From a virus: DNA of 64,000 bases. Positions 40,168 through 49,059 of the stretch are shown piece by piece. The stretch is taken from IMG/VR virus record IMGVR_UViG_3300034050_000451, positions 206,866-270,865 of that record. One strand, 5' to 3'. Each line of letters starts with the position of its first letter. Position 1 is the stretch's first letter. The translations under genes and the position numbers were made by a program. The notes beneath the pieces were generated by a model. That model did no database searches, was not told where the DNA came from, and saw only the letters and a list, made by a program, of their open reading frames with translations.

Positions 40168-41559
40168 TTAATTCAATTTAAATAGTTCGTATGATTTACG
40201 AGGTTTCCAATTTTCAAAGGTTCCTTCCATTCCATCAACTAATGTTTTACACATATTTTCTGAACTTAATCCTATTTCACCAATGAAAGCTTCTCTTCCC
40301 TTTAATCCATTCTCTAAAAGAGTTTCTTTTGGTGTATTGTACATATCCATCATTGCTTTAGCAACATCATAGATATCAACTTTATCATCCCAAATATATG
40401 GTGTTGGAACTGAACCTGTTAATGATTGTGCTCTACTCCATACAGGTCTAACCCAAGGTCCTGGTTCTAATTTATCTTCCCAATCTCTCCAATTGTGAAG
40501 TGAACCAATTTTGATATAATCTTCCGAATTAACCAATTTTCCACTATCTTTATACCTAAAACCACATTGGTCTTGCAAACCACCAGTTACGTTTACGATA
40601 ATTGGGGTACCAGCCATTATAGATTCAGCGGTTGTTAATCCAAATCCCTCATTACCAGCGATATTGATTGTTACATCAGCCATATTGTATAGGTAATTTA
40701 ATTCATTTGTAGTTCTACGTTTATCTGAAAATATAACGTTACAATTTGGTGCTAATGTACTATAAACCGTTGGTAAATCGGTACCATTTTCATCGATAGG
40801 TTGTGTGTGCATCACTAAGCAAACTTTAGATGCTTTTTCTTCACCCAATTCCTCACAAAATTGTTTAAATGCCATAATAACATCAGATGGTTGTTTTCTA
40901 CGAATATTTCGGTTTGACCAAAAGAATACAAAATCATATTCTTTACCACCTAATATCTCAGAACGAAATTCGGCTGGTACTTCTGTTGGGAAATATTCTT
41001 TTGAATTAATACCATGTGGTACATAGGATACCTGCCAATCTGAATGAGGTTTCCAAGTTGGCTTGTCCGTTAATGCGGTTAAACGGGATACGATACCATA
41101 GGTTTGACGAGAAATGCATCCAATCCAATCACAACTTTCGTAATAGTTACGATTATATAATGGGTCTGGTAAATCATCCCAAATAGCGTAAAACATAATT
41201 GGAACATTTTGTCTAATCTCATGCTCCATCTCATATAACCAAATCCAATATCTCGGGTCGGTAAAGTGTAATATAGCATCAGGTTGTTCAGCGTTGATTA
41301 ATTGTCTAACCAATCCAGCATCACCATATCCAGTCCAAGGTAGTATTTTAACACTAGCATCTGCTACACCAGTTTGAGCGGCAACATCAACAGATACATC
41401 CAATACTTTACCTTGCTCAGGGTGATTAATTGCGGCTCCTACTTGGAACCAATCGTACTTGTCAACAGTACCCATTACTAATGCTTTGCTCATAGTGGCA
41501 ATACCACTTGCCATTCGCAAATCATCAGAAAGCAATAAAATCTTTTTCTTTTTATTCAT
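40168..41559 (-). CDS. Family 1/4 glycosyltransferase
   Basis: A 463-residue GT-B enzyme: LLLSDDLRMASGIATMSKAL, IMFYAIWDDLPDPLYN, WQVSYVPHGINSKEYFPTE, NIAGNEGFGLTTAESIMAG, TPIIVNVTGGLQDQCGF. The long acceptor domain is typical of GT4. It is the first gene of the cassette as transcribed, 18 bp before the next. Confidence 0.85.
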   Translation of the reverse strand: MNKKKKILLLSDDLRMASGIATMSKALVMGTVDKYDWFQVGAAINHPEQGKVLDVSVDVAAQTGVADASVKILPWTGYGDAGLVRQLINAEQPDAILHFTDPRYWIWLYEMEHEIRQNVPIMFYAIWDDLPDPLYNRNYYESCDWIGCISRQTYGIVSRLTALTDKPTWKPHSDWQVSYVPHGINSKEYFPTEVPAEFRSEILGGKEYDFVFFWSNRNIRRKQPSDVIMAFKQFCEELGEEKASKVCLVMHTQPIDENGTDLPTVYSTLAPNCNVIFSDKRRTTNELNYLYNMADVTINIAGNEGFGLTTAESIMAGTPIIVNVTGGLQDQCGFRYKDSGKLVNSEDYIKIGSLHNWRDWEDKLEPGPWVRPVWSRAQSLTGSVPTPYIWDDKVDIYDVAKAMMDMYNTPKETLLENGLKGREAFIGEIGLSSENMCKTLVDGMEGTFENWKPRKSYELFKLN

Positions 41560-41582
41560 AACTTATTGAAATAACTTTTTTT

Positions 41583-41780
41583 TTAAAATTGAGAACCAGA
41601 GATTTGTAATTTCAGATATTCGTTCATTTCGTTTCTGAATTTTTCATCTGTAACATATCTCTCTACAGTTCTATTTACTAATTTTTGTAAGGTAACATCC
41701 GATTCAAAAGATACACTTTTAAAATTCGAATATACTCCCTTTAGAATCTTAACAGTTGTTAATTTTGTTTGGGTTTCCAT
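41583..41780 (-). CDS. Ribbon-helix-helix DNA-binding protein (65 aa)
   Basis: TTVKILKGVYSNFKSVSFES, then TLQKLVNRTVERYV: a β-strand followed by two helices as in Arc/MetJ-type regulators. It lies directly upstream of the glycan cassette, so it may control it. No operator is identified. Confidence 0.6.
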   Translation of the reverse strand: METQTKLTTVKILKGVYSNFKSVSFESDVTLQKLVNRTVERYVTDEKFRNEMNEYLKLQISGSQF

Positions 41781-41829
41781 ATTGTTTATATTAATTTATA
41801 TATATAAGTATATGGATATTTATTTTTCG

Positions 41830-42696
41830 TTAAGAAATCCCATCACATAAACCTCGTTGGCCGAATTCACAAAATTTACAATTCTTTTTTCGTTCTCCGG
41901 GGTTTTTTGGATATGGAACATCTCTAAATTTACCCTCATCATCAAATACACTATTCACAAATTCCATAAACTCACCATATACTTTATTTACAGTTGGTTT
42001 TCCAGATGCAGGAATGTGTTTTGACATATATGGAATTGGAAATGGAGCCTCTTCAGGCATTTTCCTTCTCATAATCTGATACTCTACTTTGATTTTATCC
42101 AAAGGAATATTAAATAATTCAGAATAATATTTTTTATAGATTATAATCTGAGCGTTCTTTAACTTATCAGCTTTTTGGTACTTATTCCATCCCATTGTTG
42201 ATGTTTTTAAATCAATGATGATAATTTCACCAGTTGATAAATCTCTCATTACAATATCGATAAATCCAATAAGATATACACCTTCTTTAATAGGTGCATT
42301 AAGTGGAATTTCAATTCCAACTAATTCAAACCCAGTTTTAGTGTAGAACTTATCTAATTTCTTTTTGAACCACTCAAGGATTCTTCTACCATCACCATAG
42401 AACTCTTCTAACTCCAATTGGGTACATATTACACCCGAACTAAGTTTTTCAGTTTCTTTGATATATTCTTTACGCATCCATTCTAATAATAACTTATCAG
42501 TATCAATTAGTTCCGCTTGCTTTTTAGAAACCCCATACATAACCGAAAGGAAATGTTGGATTGTTTCGTGCATTGCGGTTCCAAAGAGTGTATGAATATT
42601 GGCAGAACTTTCACCCAACTTATCGATGTATCTCAACTTATATTGTTGAGGACATGAACTCCATGTTGAGAATTGTGAAAAACTTACTTTTGCCAT
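41830..42696 (-). CDS. PD-(D/E)XK nuclease, RecB/Cas4-like, with probable 4Fe-4S cluster
   Basis: A 288-residue nuclease. Motifs: C15 in SSCPQQYKLRYI, GTAMHETIQHF (His), GFIDIVM (Asp), EIIIIDLKTS (Asp-x-Lys, catalytic). C273, C276 and C284 at the C-terminus with C15 give the 1+3 Cys pattern of Cas4/AddB iron-sulfur nucleases. Likely a replication or recombination exonuclease, as in the T4 gp46/47 context. It starts after a terminator and its own promoter. Confidence 0.85.
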   Translation of the reverse strand: MAKVSFSQFSTWSSCPQQYKLRYIDKLGESSANIHTLFGTAMHETIQHFLSVMYGVSKKQAELIDTDKLLLEWMRKEYIKETEKLSSGVICTQLELEEFYGDGRRILEWFKKKLDKFYTKTGFELVGIEIPLNAPIKEGVYLIGFIDIVMRDLSTGEIIIIDLKTSTMGWNKYQKADKLKNAQIIIYKKYYSELFNIPLDKIKVEYQIMRRKMPEEAPFPIPYMSKHIPASGKPTVNKVYGEFMEFVNSVFDDEGKFRDVPYPKNPGERKKNCKFCEFGQRGLCDGIS

Positions 42697-42714
42697 AACT
42701 TTAATTTTATATTA

Positions 42715-42746
42715 CAAATATACAAAAAAAGTTTGGATTTTCCAAA
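42715..42746 (-). promoter_or_regulatory. Bacteroidota-type promoter overlapping a terminator
   Basis: Minus strand TTTG - 20 bp - TATATTTG (box 42715-42722). The spacer is the downstream half of the terminator stem at 42728-42750. Confidence 0.7.
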
Positions 42747-42750
42747 CTTT
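42728..42750 (-). terminator. Rho-independent terminator after clamp-loader genes
   Basis: Perfect 10-bp stem, AAAGTTTGGA - AAA - TCCAAACTTT, then TTTT on the minus strand, 11 bp after the gp62-like stop. Ends the polymerase/clamp transcript. Confidence 0.8.
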
Positions 42751-42760
42751 AATTGATTTA

Positions 42761-43210
42761 TTATACGTTTATTTTTAGTTTTTTTATCACTTTTGGGTCT
42801 GTCCCATAGTTTTCAGCCAACTCAATAATTTTTTGTTTACCAGTGTGAGATGCATATAATATCTTTAGATAATCTTCTGCTTCTATCTTTGATACTTCAT
42901 AGTTTTTAGCTACCAAATCTATTAACCATCCCTCATACTTATCAGCACCCTTTGGTTTGATGTATTTCATAAAATGTCTACCCTTTGGGAGTAAATCAAT
43001 TAAAGCCAAATACATTGCTTTAGGTGGTACTTCCTGAAGATATGGTTGAACACTAGCGATAGTTTCTACCCACTCATATTTCATAGATAGAAAACGGAGT
43101 ACCATATAGTTTGACCAGGTCTTACGGTCACTCTCATCCAATGTATCCCAATACTTAGGGTTTTGAACATTGGTTATTTGTGTAATATGGTCAAAAAGGG
43201 TAGCTGCCAT
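42761..43210 (-). CDS. gp62: Clamp-loader small subunit (gp62-like)
   Basis: A 149-residue helical protein: KTWSNYMVLRFLSMKYEWVE, PPKAMYLALIDLLPKGRHFM, YIKPKGADKYEGWLIDLVAK, KIEAEDYLKIL. The pattern matches T4 gp62 (small subunit that completes the gp44/62 clamp loader). It directly follows the zinc-ribbon and gp44 genes, the usual position. Short relative to T4 gp62 (187). Confidence 0.75.
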   Translation of the reverse strand: MAATLFDHITQITNVQNPKYWDTLDESDRKTWSNYMVLRFLSMKYEWVETIASVQPYLQEVPPKAMYLALIDLLPKGRHFMKYIKPKGADKYEGWLIDLVAKNYEVSKIEAEDYLKILYASHTGKQKIIELAENYGTDPKVIKKLKINV

Positions 43211-43524
43211 TACTTAGTTTGTTCGTTTGTATTTTGCTTATCTAATTGTTCTAATACTCTCAATTCAGGTGGCATCAATTCCTCACATACTTCACCACAA
43301 TTACCACAAATAAAGATATCAATTGGGATAACTACATCTTGTGGTGTTCCAGTTAGTAACTTTGATATTTTTCTAAACTTACCACCAGTTACAAATGTAT
43401 CGTATCCACATTTTTCACATAAGATTGGTTTAGATTTACCTATATCTATTTTTGGTCCACCAGCTTGCGCTTCAGCTGATGGTTTTTGTGGTTTCCCACT
43501 ATTCATTCCTAATACTTTCGCCAT
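43210..43524 (-). CDS. Zinc-ribbon protein
   Basis: A 104-residue protein with two CxxC pairs (LCEKCGYD; ICGNCGEV) about 36 residues apart, a zinc ribbon. The sequence FVTGGKFRKISKLLTGT between them is conserved-looking. In this position it may couple replication and late transcription, but no T4 equivalent is clear. Confidence 0.6.
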   Translation of the reverse strand: MAKVLGMNSGKPQKPSAEAQAGGPKIDIGKSKPILCEKCGYDTFVTGGKFRKISKLLTGTPQDVVIPIDIFICGNCGEVCEELMPPELRVLEQLDKQNTNEQTK

Positions 43525-44471
43525 TATACTAAATTTAAAATTTCAATTAAACACGCTGCCATTGGGATTTCCTTATCAATTGAATTGAAATGGTTACTTT
43601 GCCCTTGTGATAATGCAATAATAACATTTGCTGTGTTAGATGGAGCGTATTCATCTACCTTATCATATAATAATGTAAACAATTCAGTAAAGTCAGTAAC
43701 TCTACTATCAATAATTGTTTGCCTCATATTCATATACTTATTTCTCTTATCATCTTTTGATTTAAGAATATCCAAAACTTTCATTTTGTAATCGTTTTCC
43801 AATAGATTTTTTGTATCTACTTTCAACTCACCTTTTACTGAATTTAATTGACAGGTATTGATAATCTTACGAATATCAGGATACCCAGCATCAATAATTG
43901 GTACCAAATCTTTAACTTCGAATTTTACTCCTTCATTGTTAAGGATTTTACTAACCTGTACTGCAACATCTTTTTTAGTTGGAGGTACAATTTGGAAAGT
44001 TTGGCAACGAGATTGAATCGGGTCAATTACCTTCTCAACATAATTACAAGTCAAAATGAATCTACAATGTCCACTAAACGTTTCCATTAAGTTACGAAGA
44101 ATTGCCTGTGCATTTTGAGTCATATAATCAAACTCATCCAAAATTACAATCTTCCATTTCTTAAAACCCTGTGATGATGCAAAGTTGGTAACTTTATTAC
44201 GAACTGTCTCCACATTGTTTTCAGATGATGCGTTTATAATCATATAATCACATTCAATTGATTTTACAATCAATTTTGCTAATGTAGTTTTACCCGTACC
44301 AGCTCTACCATACAATAAAAGATGTGGTACATCACCAGTTTCTAAATAACCCGCTACCTTTGCTTTAAGGTGTTCGTTACCTACATAATCATCTAATCGA
44401 GTAGGTCTATATGATTCAACCCACAATGAATTATCTACTTTTTCTTCTATACTTTGTTCGAAAAATGCCAT
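43524..44471 (-). CDS. gp44: Clamp-loader large subunit (gp44)
   Basis: A 315-residue AAA+ ATPase: YVGNEHLKAKVAGYL, Walker A GRAGTGKT (55-62), Walker B VILDEFDYM, arginine-finger SRC motif in PIQSRCQTF. It opens the sliding clamp with ATP and loads it at primer ends, with gp62 as partner. One-base overlap with the zinc-ribbon gene. Confidence 0.93.
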   Translation of the reverse strand: MAFFEQSIEEKVDNSLWVESYRPTRLDDYVGNEHLKAKVAGYLETGDVPHLLLYGRAGTGKTTLAKLIVKSIECDYMIINASSENNVETVRNKVTNFASSQGFKKWKIVILDEFDYMTQNAQAILRNLMETFSGHCRFILTCNYVEKVIDPIQSRCQTFQIVPPTKKDVAVQVSKILNNEGVKFEVKDLVPIIDAGYPDIRKIINTCQLNSVKGELKVDTKNLLENDYKMKVLDILKSKDDKRNKYMNMRQTIIDSRVTDFTELFTLLYDKVDEYAPSNTANVIIALSQGQSNHFNSIDKEIPMAACLIEILNLV

Positions 44472-44487
44472 TTTGTTTTTTTATTTA

Positions 44488-45708
44488 TTATCTACCTACT
44501 TCACTCAATCTCTGAGCCTTAAAATCTTCCCATTCTACACCAATACCATCTATGTAATATAAATGTTCCGGTTTTAATCTACCTTCATCATGCAACTTAG
44601 AATATCTCTTAATTGCCTGTCTTTTCCACCACTTATTAATGTAATCATATCCTTCAGCGAACTTTGGTTTCATTACCAATTCAGATTCTTCAATTTCTGA
44701 ACGTAGGAACTCAGGTCCATTTTCATAAATCATAGCGAGATATACACCTCGTTTAAACCCATGATGATATTCATTTGCTTTAATGTTACATTCTTTGAAT
44801 ATCTGTCCCAAAATCTTTTGTTTAATACCACTTACAGGTCCACTAGCTCCTTCACCAGTACCCATATTAGCCCCATTACGGATTCGTTCGTTTGTGATAG
44901 CAGTTTGATACCACTCTGCACGATTTTCCTTAATCCATTGATGCCAAGGGTCATAGAATTTATCATCCGGCTTTAAACTAATTTTACCAGCTGATTCACC
45001 TAATGTTTTAAAGTGAGGAATTCCATTGTATTGTGAATGTATTCCATAAAGGGAAGTTGTACCAACTGCTATTAGAGTTTGTCCGTACTTCTTTTTCCAA
45101 AATTCCCTAACTTCCGGAACCGTAGTCATCATTGCGGTTAACTTACCCCCTAAGAAGTTGTAACCAAGTGGCTGAGTACATACAATAGATGATGCAATAG
45201 TTGTATAGTTAAGTTTACCTTTAGCAAATTTATCTTCCTTAGTCCAACCAATGTAGTTATCTCTAACACCCATTGCGGTTACATCGGATGCTAATGAAAC
45301 TAATCCTAACAATTTACCACTATTCCTATCTTTTATAAATATCTTCACATTTCGACCAGGATTTGCTGTCCAACTCATTGTGTGAATCATTTTACGAACA
45401 TAAGTCCATTTGGTAGATTGTACTGCATCATCTTCAACAATCTCAACATAAGGGTCTAACTCTTCGATTTCTCTAATAGTTAGTTCCTTATTATTGATAT
45501 CAGTTGGTTTCCATTGAGTATCATATAGAGATGCCATTTGGGATTTATCCCTAAACATAGATTCCTCCTGCAACTCTACCCATTTTTTGTATAAGGTTTG
45601 TTCTTCTACACTCATTGTCATAAGGTAGTTCATATTTTCGATGAGTTTTTGTTTCTCATCTTCAAATACAAATATTGGTTTTTGCGGTTCGGTATCCCAA
45701 AAGCTCAT
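44488..45708 (-). CDS. DUF4338-family protein (DruA-like) in the replisome operon
   Basis: A 406-residue protein. The core LLGLVSLASDVTAMGVRD, NYIGWTKEDKFAKGKLNY, GYNFLGGKLTAMM, YGQTLIAVGTTSLYG resembles DUF4338, the domain of Druantia DruA. The N-terminus (1-100) and C-terminus (290-406) are extra. A role in DNA modification or DNA binding is possible. It lies between the clamp loader and clamp genes, a place where T4 has none. Confidence 0.6.
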   Translation of the reverse strand: MSFWDTEPQKPIFVFEDEKQKLIENMNYLMTMSVEEQTLYKKWVELQEESMFRDKSQMASLYDTQWKPTDINNKELTIREIEELDPYVEIVEDDAVQSTKWTYVRKMIHTMSWTANPGRNVKIFIKDRNSGKLLGLVSLASDVTAMGVRDNYIGWTKEDKFAKGKLNYTTIASSIVCTQPLGYNFLGGKLTAMMTTVPEVREFWKKKYGQTLIAVGTTSLYGIHSQYNGIPHFKTLGESAGKISLKPDDKFYDPWHQWIKENRAEWYQTAITNERIRNGANMGTGEGASGPVSGIKQKILGQIFKECNIKANEYHHGFKRGVYLAMIYENGPEFLRSEIEESELVMKPKFAEGYDYINKWWKRQAIKRYSKLHDEGRLKPEHLYYIDGIGVEWEDFKAQRLSEVGR

Positions 45709-45728
45709 ATGCTACTTTTTAGTTGTTA

Positions 45729-46424
45729 TTATTTAATCTCTACTAAGTAATAATTTGATACATAGTCACCATCGGTAAATGATAACGTTGCCAATCCCTG
45801 TGATGAGATTTGTAATGATGAGGTTGTTGAACCTCTATTAGCCATTAAGATAGCTTTTAGGTATTTTGCTGAGAATGCAATTGCATCCACATTACCTTCA
45901 CATTTACAATCTACACCAATTGAGATTCGGTTAGAGTTTATTGATGAGTATCCTAAGATAATTTCACCTTTACCATCTTTACAAGTGAATGTAAATGTAT
46001 CAGCGTCAGCTAATGCTCCTTTAGATTTGATGAATTTATTAATAAACTCATTATCTAATGTAATATTTACATTGAATGGTGGAAGTGCTTTCAAGTCAGG
46101 TACCGATGGGATAACTGATGGTGCTGCCAACATATACTGAACTTTTGTTCCTTTATCAGAGAACTTCAATGCCCCAGTAACTTCCTCAACAGTGATACCA
46201 TTATCTAATACACTTAACAAACCTCTTAATTGAGATGTGGTGTAAATACCGAACTCACCATTTGGGAATTCCGATTCTACTACACTTACATCACCTAATA
46301 AGGTTTTGTCATCTGAAATCATTCTAACTGATACGCTTGTATCATCTGATTTTAACATTACTGATTCTACTTCACCACCAAGGTTGTAACGATTGATGAA
46401 GCCATCTAATTTTAATTTTTCCAT
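45729..46424 (-). CDS. gp45: DNA polymerase sliding clamp (gp45)
   Basis: A 231-residue clamp: EKLKLDGFINRYNLGG, LKSDDTSVSVRMIS, GIYTTSQLRGLLSVL, YMLAAPSVIPSVPDLKALPP, SAKYLKAILMANRG. It tethers the polymerase to DNA. T4 gp45 is 228 residues. Promoter 46457-46488. Confidence 0.9.
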   Translation of the reverse strand: MEKLKLDGFINRYNLGGEVESVMLKSDDTSVSVRMISDDKTLLGDVSVVESEFPNGEFGIYTTSQLRGLLSVLDNGITVEEVTGALKFSDKGTKVQYMLAAPSVIPSVPDLKALPPFNVNITLDNEFINKFIKSKGALADADTFTFTCKDGKGEIILGYSSINSNRISIGVDCKCEGNVDAIAFSAKYLKAILMANRGSTTSSLQISSQGLATLSFTDGDYVSNYYLVEIK

Positions 46425-46456
46425 AATTTAATTTTAAGTTTTACTTTTTTGTTATA

Positions 46457-46488
46457 CAAATATACGAATTATTTTCCACATTTCCAAA
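46457..46488 (-). promoter_or_regulatory. Bacteroidota-type promoter of the clamp gene
   Basis: Minus strand TTTG - 20 bp - TATATTTG (box 46457-46464); full consensus. Confidence 0.7.
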
Positions 46489-49005
46489 TTAAAATGCAAA
46501 AAACTTTTCTGCTGTTTTGGTTGAGGATAAAACCTCTCCCCAATTTAATGCTCCATAGAAATCTTCCAATTTCTTAAGGAGTTCCCTTTCAAAGATTTTA
46601 TCATAATCAATGTAGGTAGTTACTAAGTCCATAATTTCTTTTGGGTCACTATAACCATTTAATCCAACTGCATCTAATCCAAATGGGTTTTGTTTAAGAT
46701 ATACCCATTTAATTTTATCACCATCTTTTAATGGTGCAAATTGATTTTCTAAACCAAAATGAATTAATAGTTGATTATATGCAATAGATGCTTTAACGTG
46801 TGCTGGGCAACCTGATGGGAATTGAAACATTGCCGTTTGTTGTTTCTTCTTTGGCATGTACTTTGTTAAGTTTTTAACTGCTCCGGCTTTAGCAATCTTA
46901 ACAACATCCATATTAACCAATTCTTTTTTGAAATTATAAACTTTATCAGTTATTTGGGTTTCCGTATCACCTCTAAGAATTTCAATTAATATTTCTCCCA
47001 TAAACTTACGGAAAGCCGCTGGGTATGATGACCTAACCACATCTAATCCCTTTACATCCAATCTATCACAAGGTACACCATTATCGGAAATAATCCATTG
47101 TGCGTATCTCTTTTTAGCAATCCAAATACCAGCTTTTGATACGAATTCCTTTTTAATTTCAAATCTATGCTTATCAATGTTGAATACCCTTTTACCTAAG
47201 ATATCATAGAAGTCATTTAGGTAATTCTGCATCTCACCAGCTATATCATTTACATAACCAGCAATTACATCCTGCTCATCATTTTTCCAATTTGGAATTC
47301 GATGGTCTAAAAGAGGAACTGCGGAGAAAAATACCGAATCAGTATCAATATATATATTACTGTCAGCATCAGGAGTGCCAAGCTCCTTATTGTATTTGAT
47401 GTTAGCCATATCAGCTGTGCTTTTAATAACTGTCTGTCCCGTAGTGGTAACAGCGGTAGCATTATCAACATCATAGAACCTAAAGGCAGGAAGACCAAGC
47501 ACCCCATATAAAGAGTTAAGTAAAATTTTCTGAACCAGCTGGCGTTTTTTATAGAATGCGTACTTTTCTTTATCTCCCTCATCACCATATTTTTTTTCTA
47601 ATTTTCTAAATTCAACCCTTTGAGAGAACCATAAGTCCAATATATCAGGAATACAACCCGGTGTATCCGTTCTATACATAACACCATTTGATGCTACGGA
47701 ATATTTACTTTTCTCTAATAGAATTTTTAGATTTTCTTTTGTTATGTAATTATCACCAACTTTATACTCATTAACTTCACCTTTTAAGTATTTTTGTGCA
47801 TCCCAATCTTCCAACTTACCAACTTTGGTTTCTGGTGAGATATTGATACTCATAATGATTGATGGATATAGGGAAGTTAAATCCAAATCATAAATCCAAT
47901 CATATTTTCCAACAATAGGTGCTTTAACATATGCTCCAATGAATTTCTCTTCATTATTTTCCTTAAGAGCTTCCATTCTCTCTCTTCTATCAGCAGGTTT
48001 GTTAGGTGCTACAATGTTCTTTCTTTTAAGATAACATAATAATGCTCCTTCCAAATACTTTGATGAATATACGAAATCTTCATATGGAACGTGTCCTGCG
48101 TGGCAGATACCTCTAGCGGTATCTATGAATTGTAGTTTCTTATCAAAATCAACAACTAACTCAACATCGACTAAGTTATACTCAATAAACTTTTCAATAT
48201 CATCTCTGAATAAGATATCTAAGTTTCCTTCATATTCAATCTTACCCCTACCCAATTCTCTTTGAGCAATGGTATCTAATCTATATGAATCTAATTCTGA
48301 ATATGTGAAGTTTTTATAAAGTGAAAGGTAATCCAAATAAGATACACCTGCCATAAAATACCTTTTACGATATGGTGACCAAAAACACTGTCCAATTGGT
48401 GATAATCTATTTGCATGTCTTTCACCCAATAAACGTTTGATACGATTATATAACATTGGTGTATCGAAATAATCAATATTCCAACCAGTTACAATAGATG
48501 GATTTATATACTCATACAATTCCAAATATTTCATTAACATATCTTCTTCATGTGTAAACGGAATAACGATAGCTTTATCAGTTTTACGCTCTACCATTTG
48601 ACCTTTTTTATCCATTACTAATACCCAATATTGGTTAGTAGCAGAATCATGCAGTGCAATTGATGTTAATTCATTCTCTGCTTTTTCTGGGTCAGGTAAT
48701 CCACTCTCCATCTCACACTCAATATCATATGTAAGTGTAACGTGTCCTTCAGATGGAATATCCGAATTGGTGTACATATCTACTAAAACTCTCGTAGTTT
48801 CAGGTACATCTGATTCAAATAGTGTAGGGTCATCTCCTTTGAATTTATAAATCTTAGTCACCTTATCTCCATATAGAGTGGTGTACTCACCATTTACTGC
48901 TTTTTCATAAGCATATCGGGTATATGGAAAACTCCTATACCCTTGAGTATCATCCCACAAATGGACTAAGTTCTTTTCTCTTTGATAATATATGTTTGAA
49001 TACAA
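46489..49005 (-). CDS. gp43: Family B DNA polymerase (gp43)
   Basis: An 838-residue replicative polymerase. Exonuclease I D94-I-E96 (TYDIECE); exonuclease II region GWNIDYFDTPML; exonuclease III YNLVDVELV. Polymerase motif A D373LDLTSLYPS; motif B K493ILLNSLYG; motif C Y552IDTDS. Both proofreading and polymerisation sites are intact. Length is near T4 gp43 (898). Confidence 0.96.
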   Translation of the reverse strand: MYSNIYYQREKNLVHLWDDTQGYRSFPYTRYAYEKAVNGEYTTLYGDKVTKIYKFKGDDPTLFESDVPETTRVLVDMYTNSDIPSEGHVTLTYDIECEMESGLPDPEKAENELTSIALHDSATNQYWVLVMDKKGQMVERKTDKAIVIPFTHEEDMLMKYLELYEYINPSIVTGWNIDYFDTPMLYNRIKRLLGERHANRLSPIGQCFWSPYRKRYFMAGVSYLDYLSLYKNFTYSELDSYRLDTIAQRELGRGKIEYEGNLDILFRDDIEKFIEYNLVDVELVVDFDKKLQFIDTARGICHAGHVPYEDFVYSSKYLEGALLCYLKRKNIVAPNKPADRRERMEALKENNEEKFIGAYVKAPIVGKYDWIYDLDLTSLYPSIIMSINISPETKVGKLEDWDAQKYLKGEVNEYKVGDNYITKENLKILLEKSKYSVASNGVMYRTDTPGCIPDILDLWFSQRVEFRKLEKKYGDEGDKEKYAFYKKRQLVQKILLNSLYGVLGLPAFRFYDVDNATAVTTTGQTVIKSTADMANIKYNKELGTPDADSNIYIDTDSVFFSAVPLLDHRIPNWKNDEQDVIAGYVNDIAGEMQNYLNDFYDILGKRVFNIDKHRFEIKKEFVSKAGIWIAKKRYAQWIISDNGVPCDRLDVKGLDVVRSSYPAAFRKFMGEILIEILRGDTETQITDKVYNFKKELVNMDVVKIAKAGAVKNLTKYMPKKKQQTAMFQFPSGCPAHVKASIAYNQLLIHFGLENQFAPLKDGDKIKWVYLKQNPFGLDAVGLNGYSDPKEIMDLVTTYIDYDKIFERELLKKLEDFYGALNWGEVLSSTKTAEKFFAF

Positions 49006-49028
49006 ATTTCTTTTATTTAATTGTTCTA

Positions 49029-49059
49029 CAAATATACGATAATTTTTTTACTTATCAAA
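49029..49059 (-). promoter_or_regulatory. Bacteroidota-type promoter of the polymerase gene
   Basis: Minus strand TTTG - 19 bp - TATATTTG (box 49029-49036). Confidence 0.65.

Noticed and set aside
47307-47588. Minus-strand frames inside the polymerase gene (47307-47588, 48291-48476)
   Set aside because: They are alternate frames of a gene with all catalytic motifs intact.
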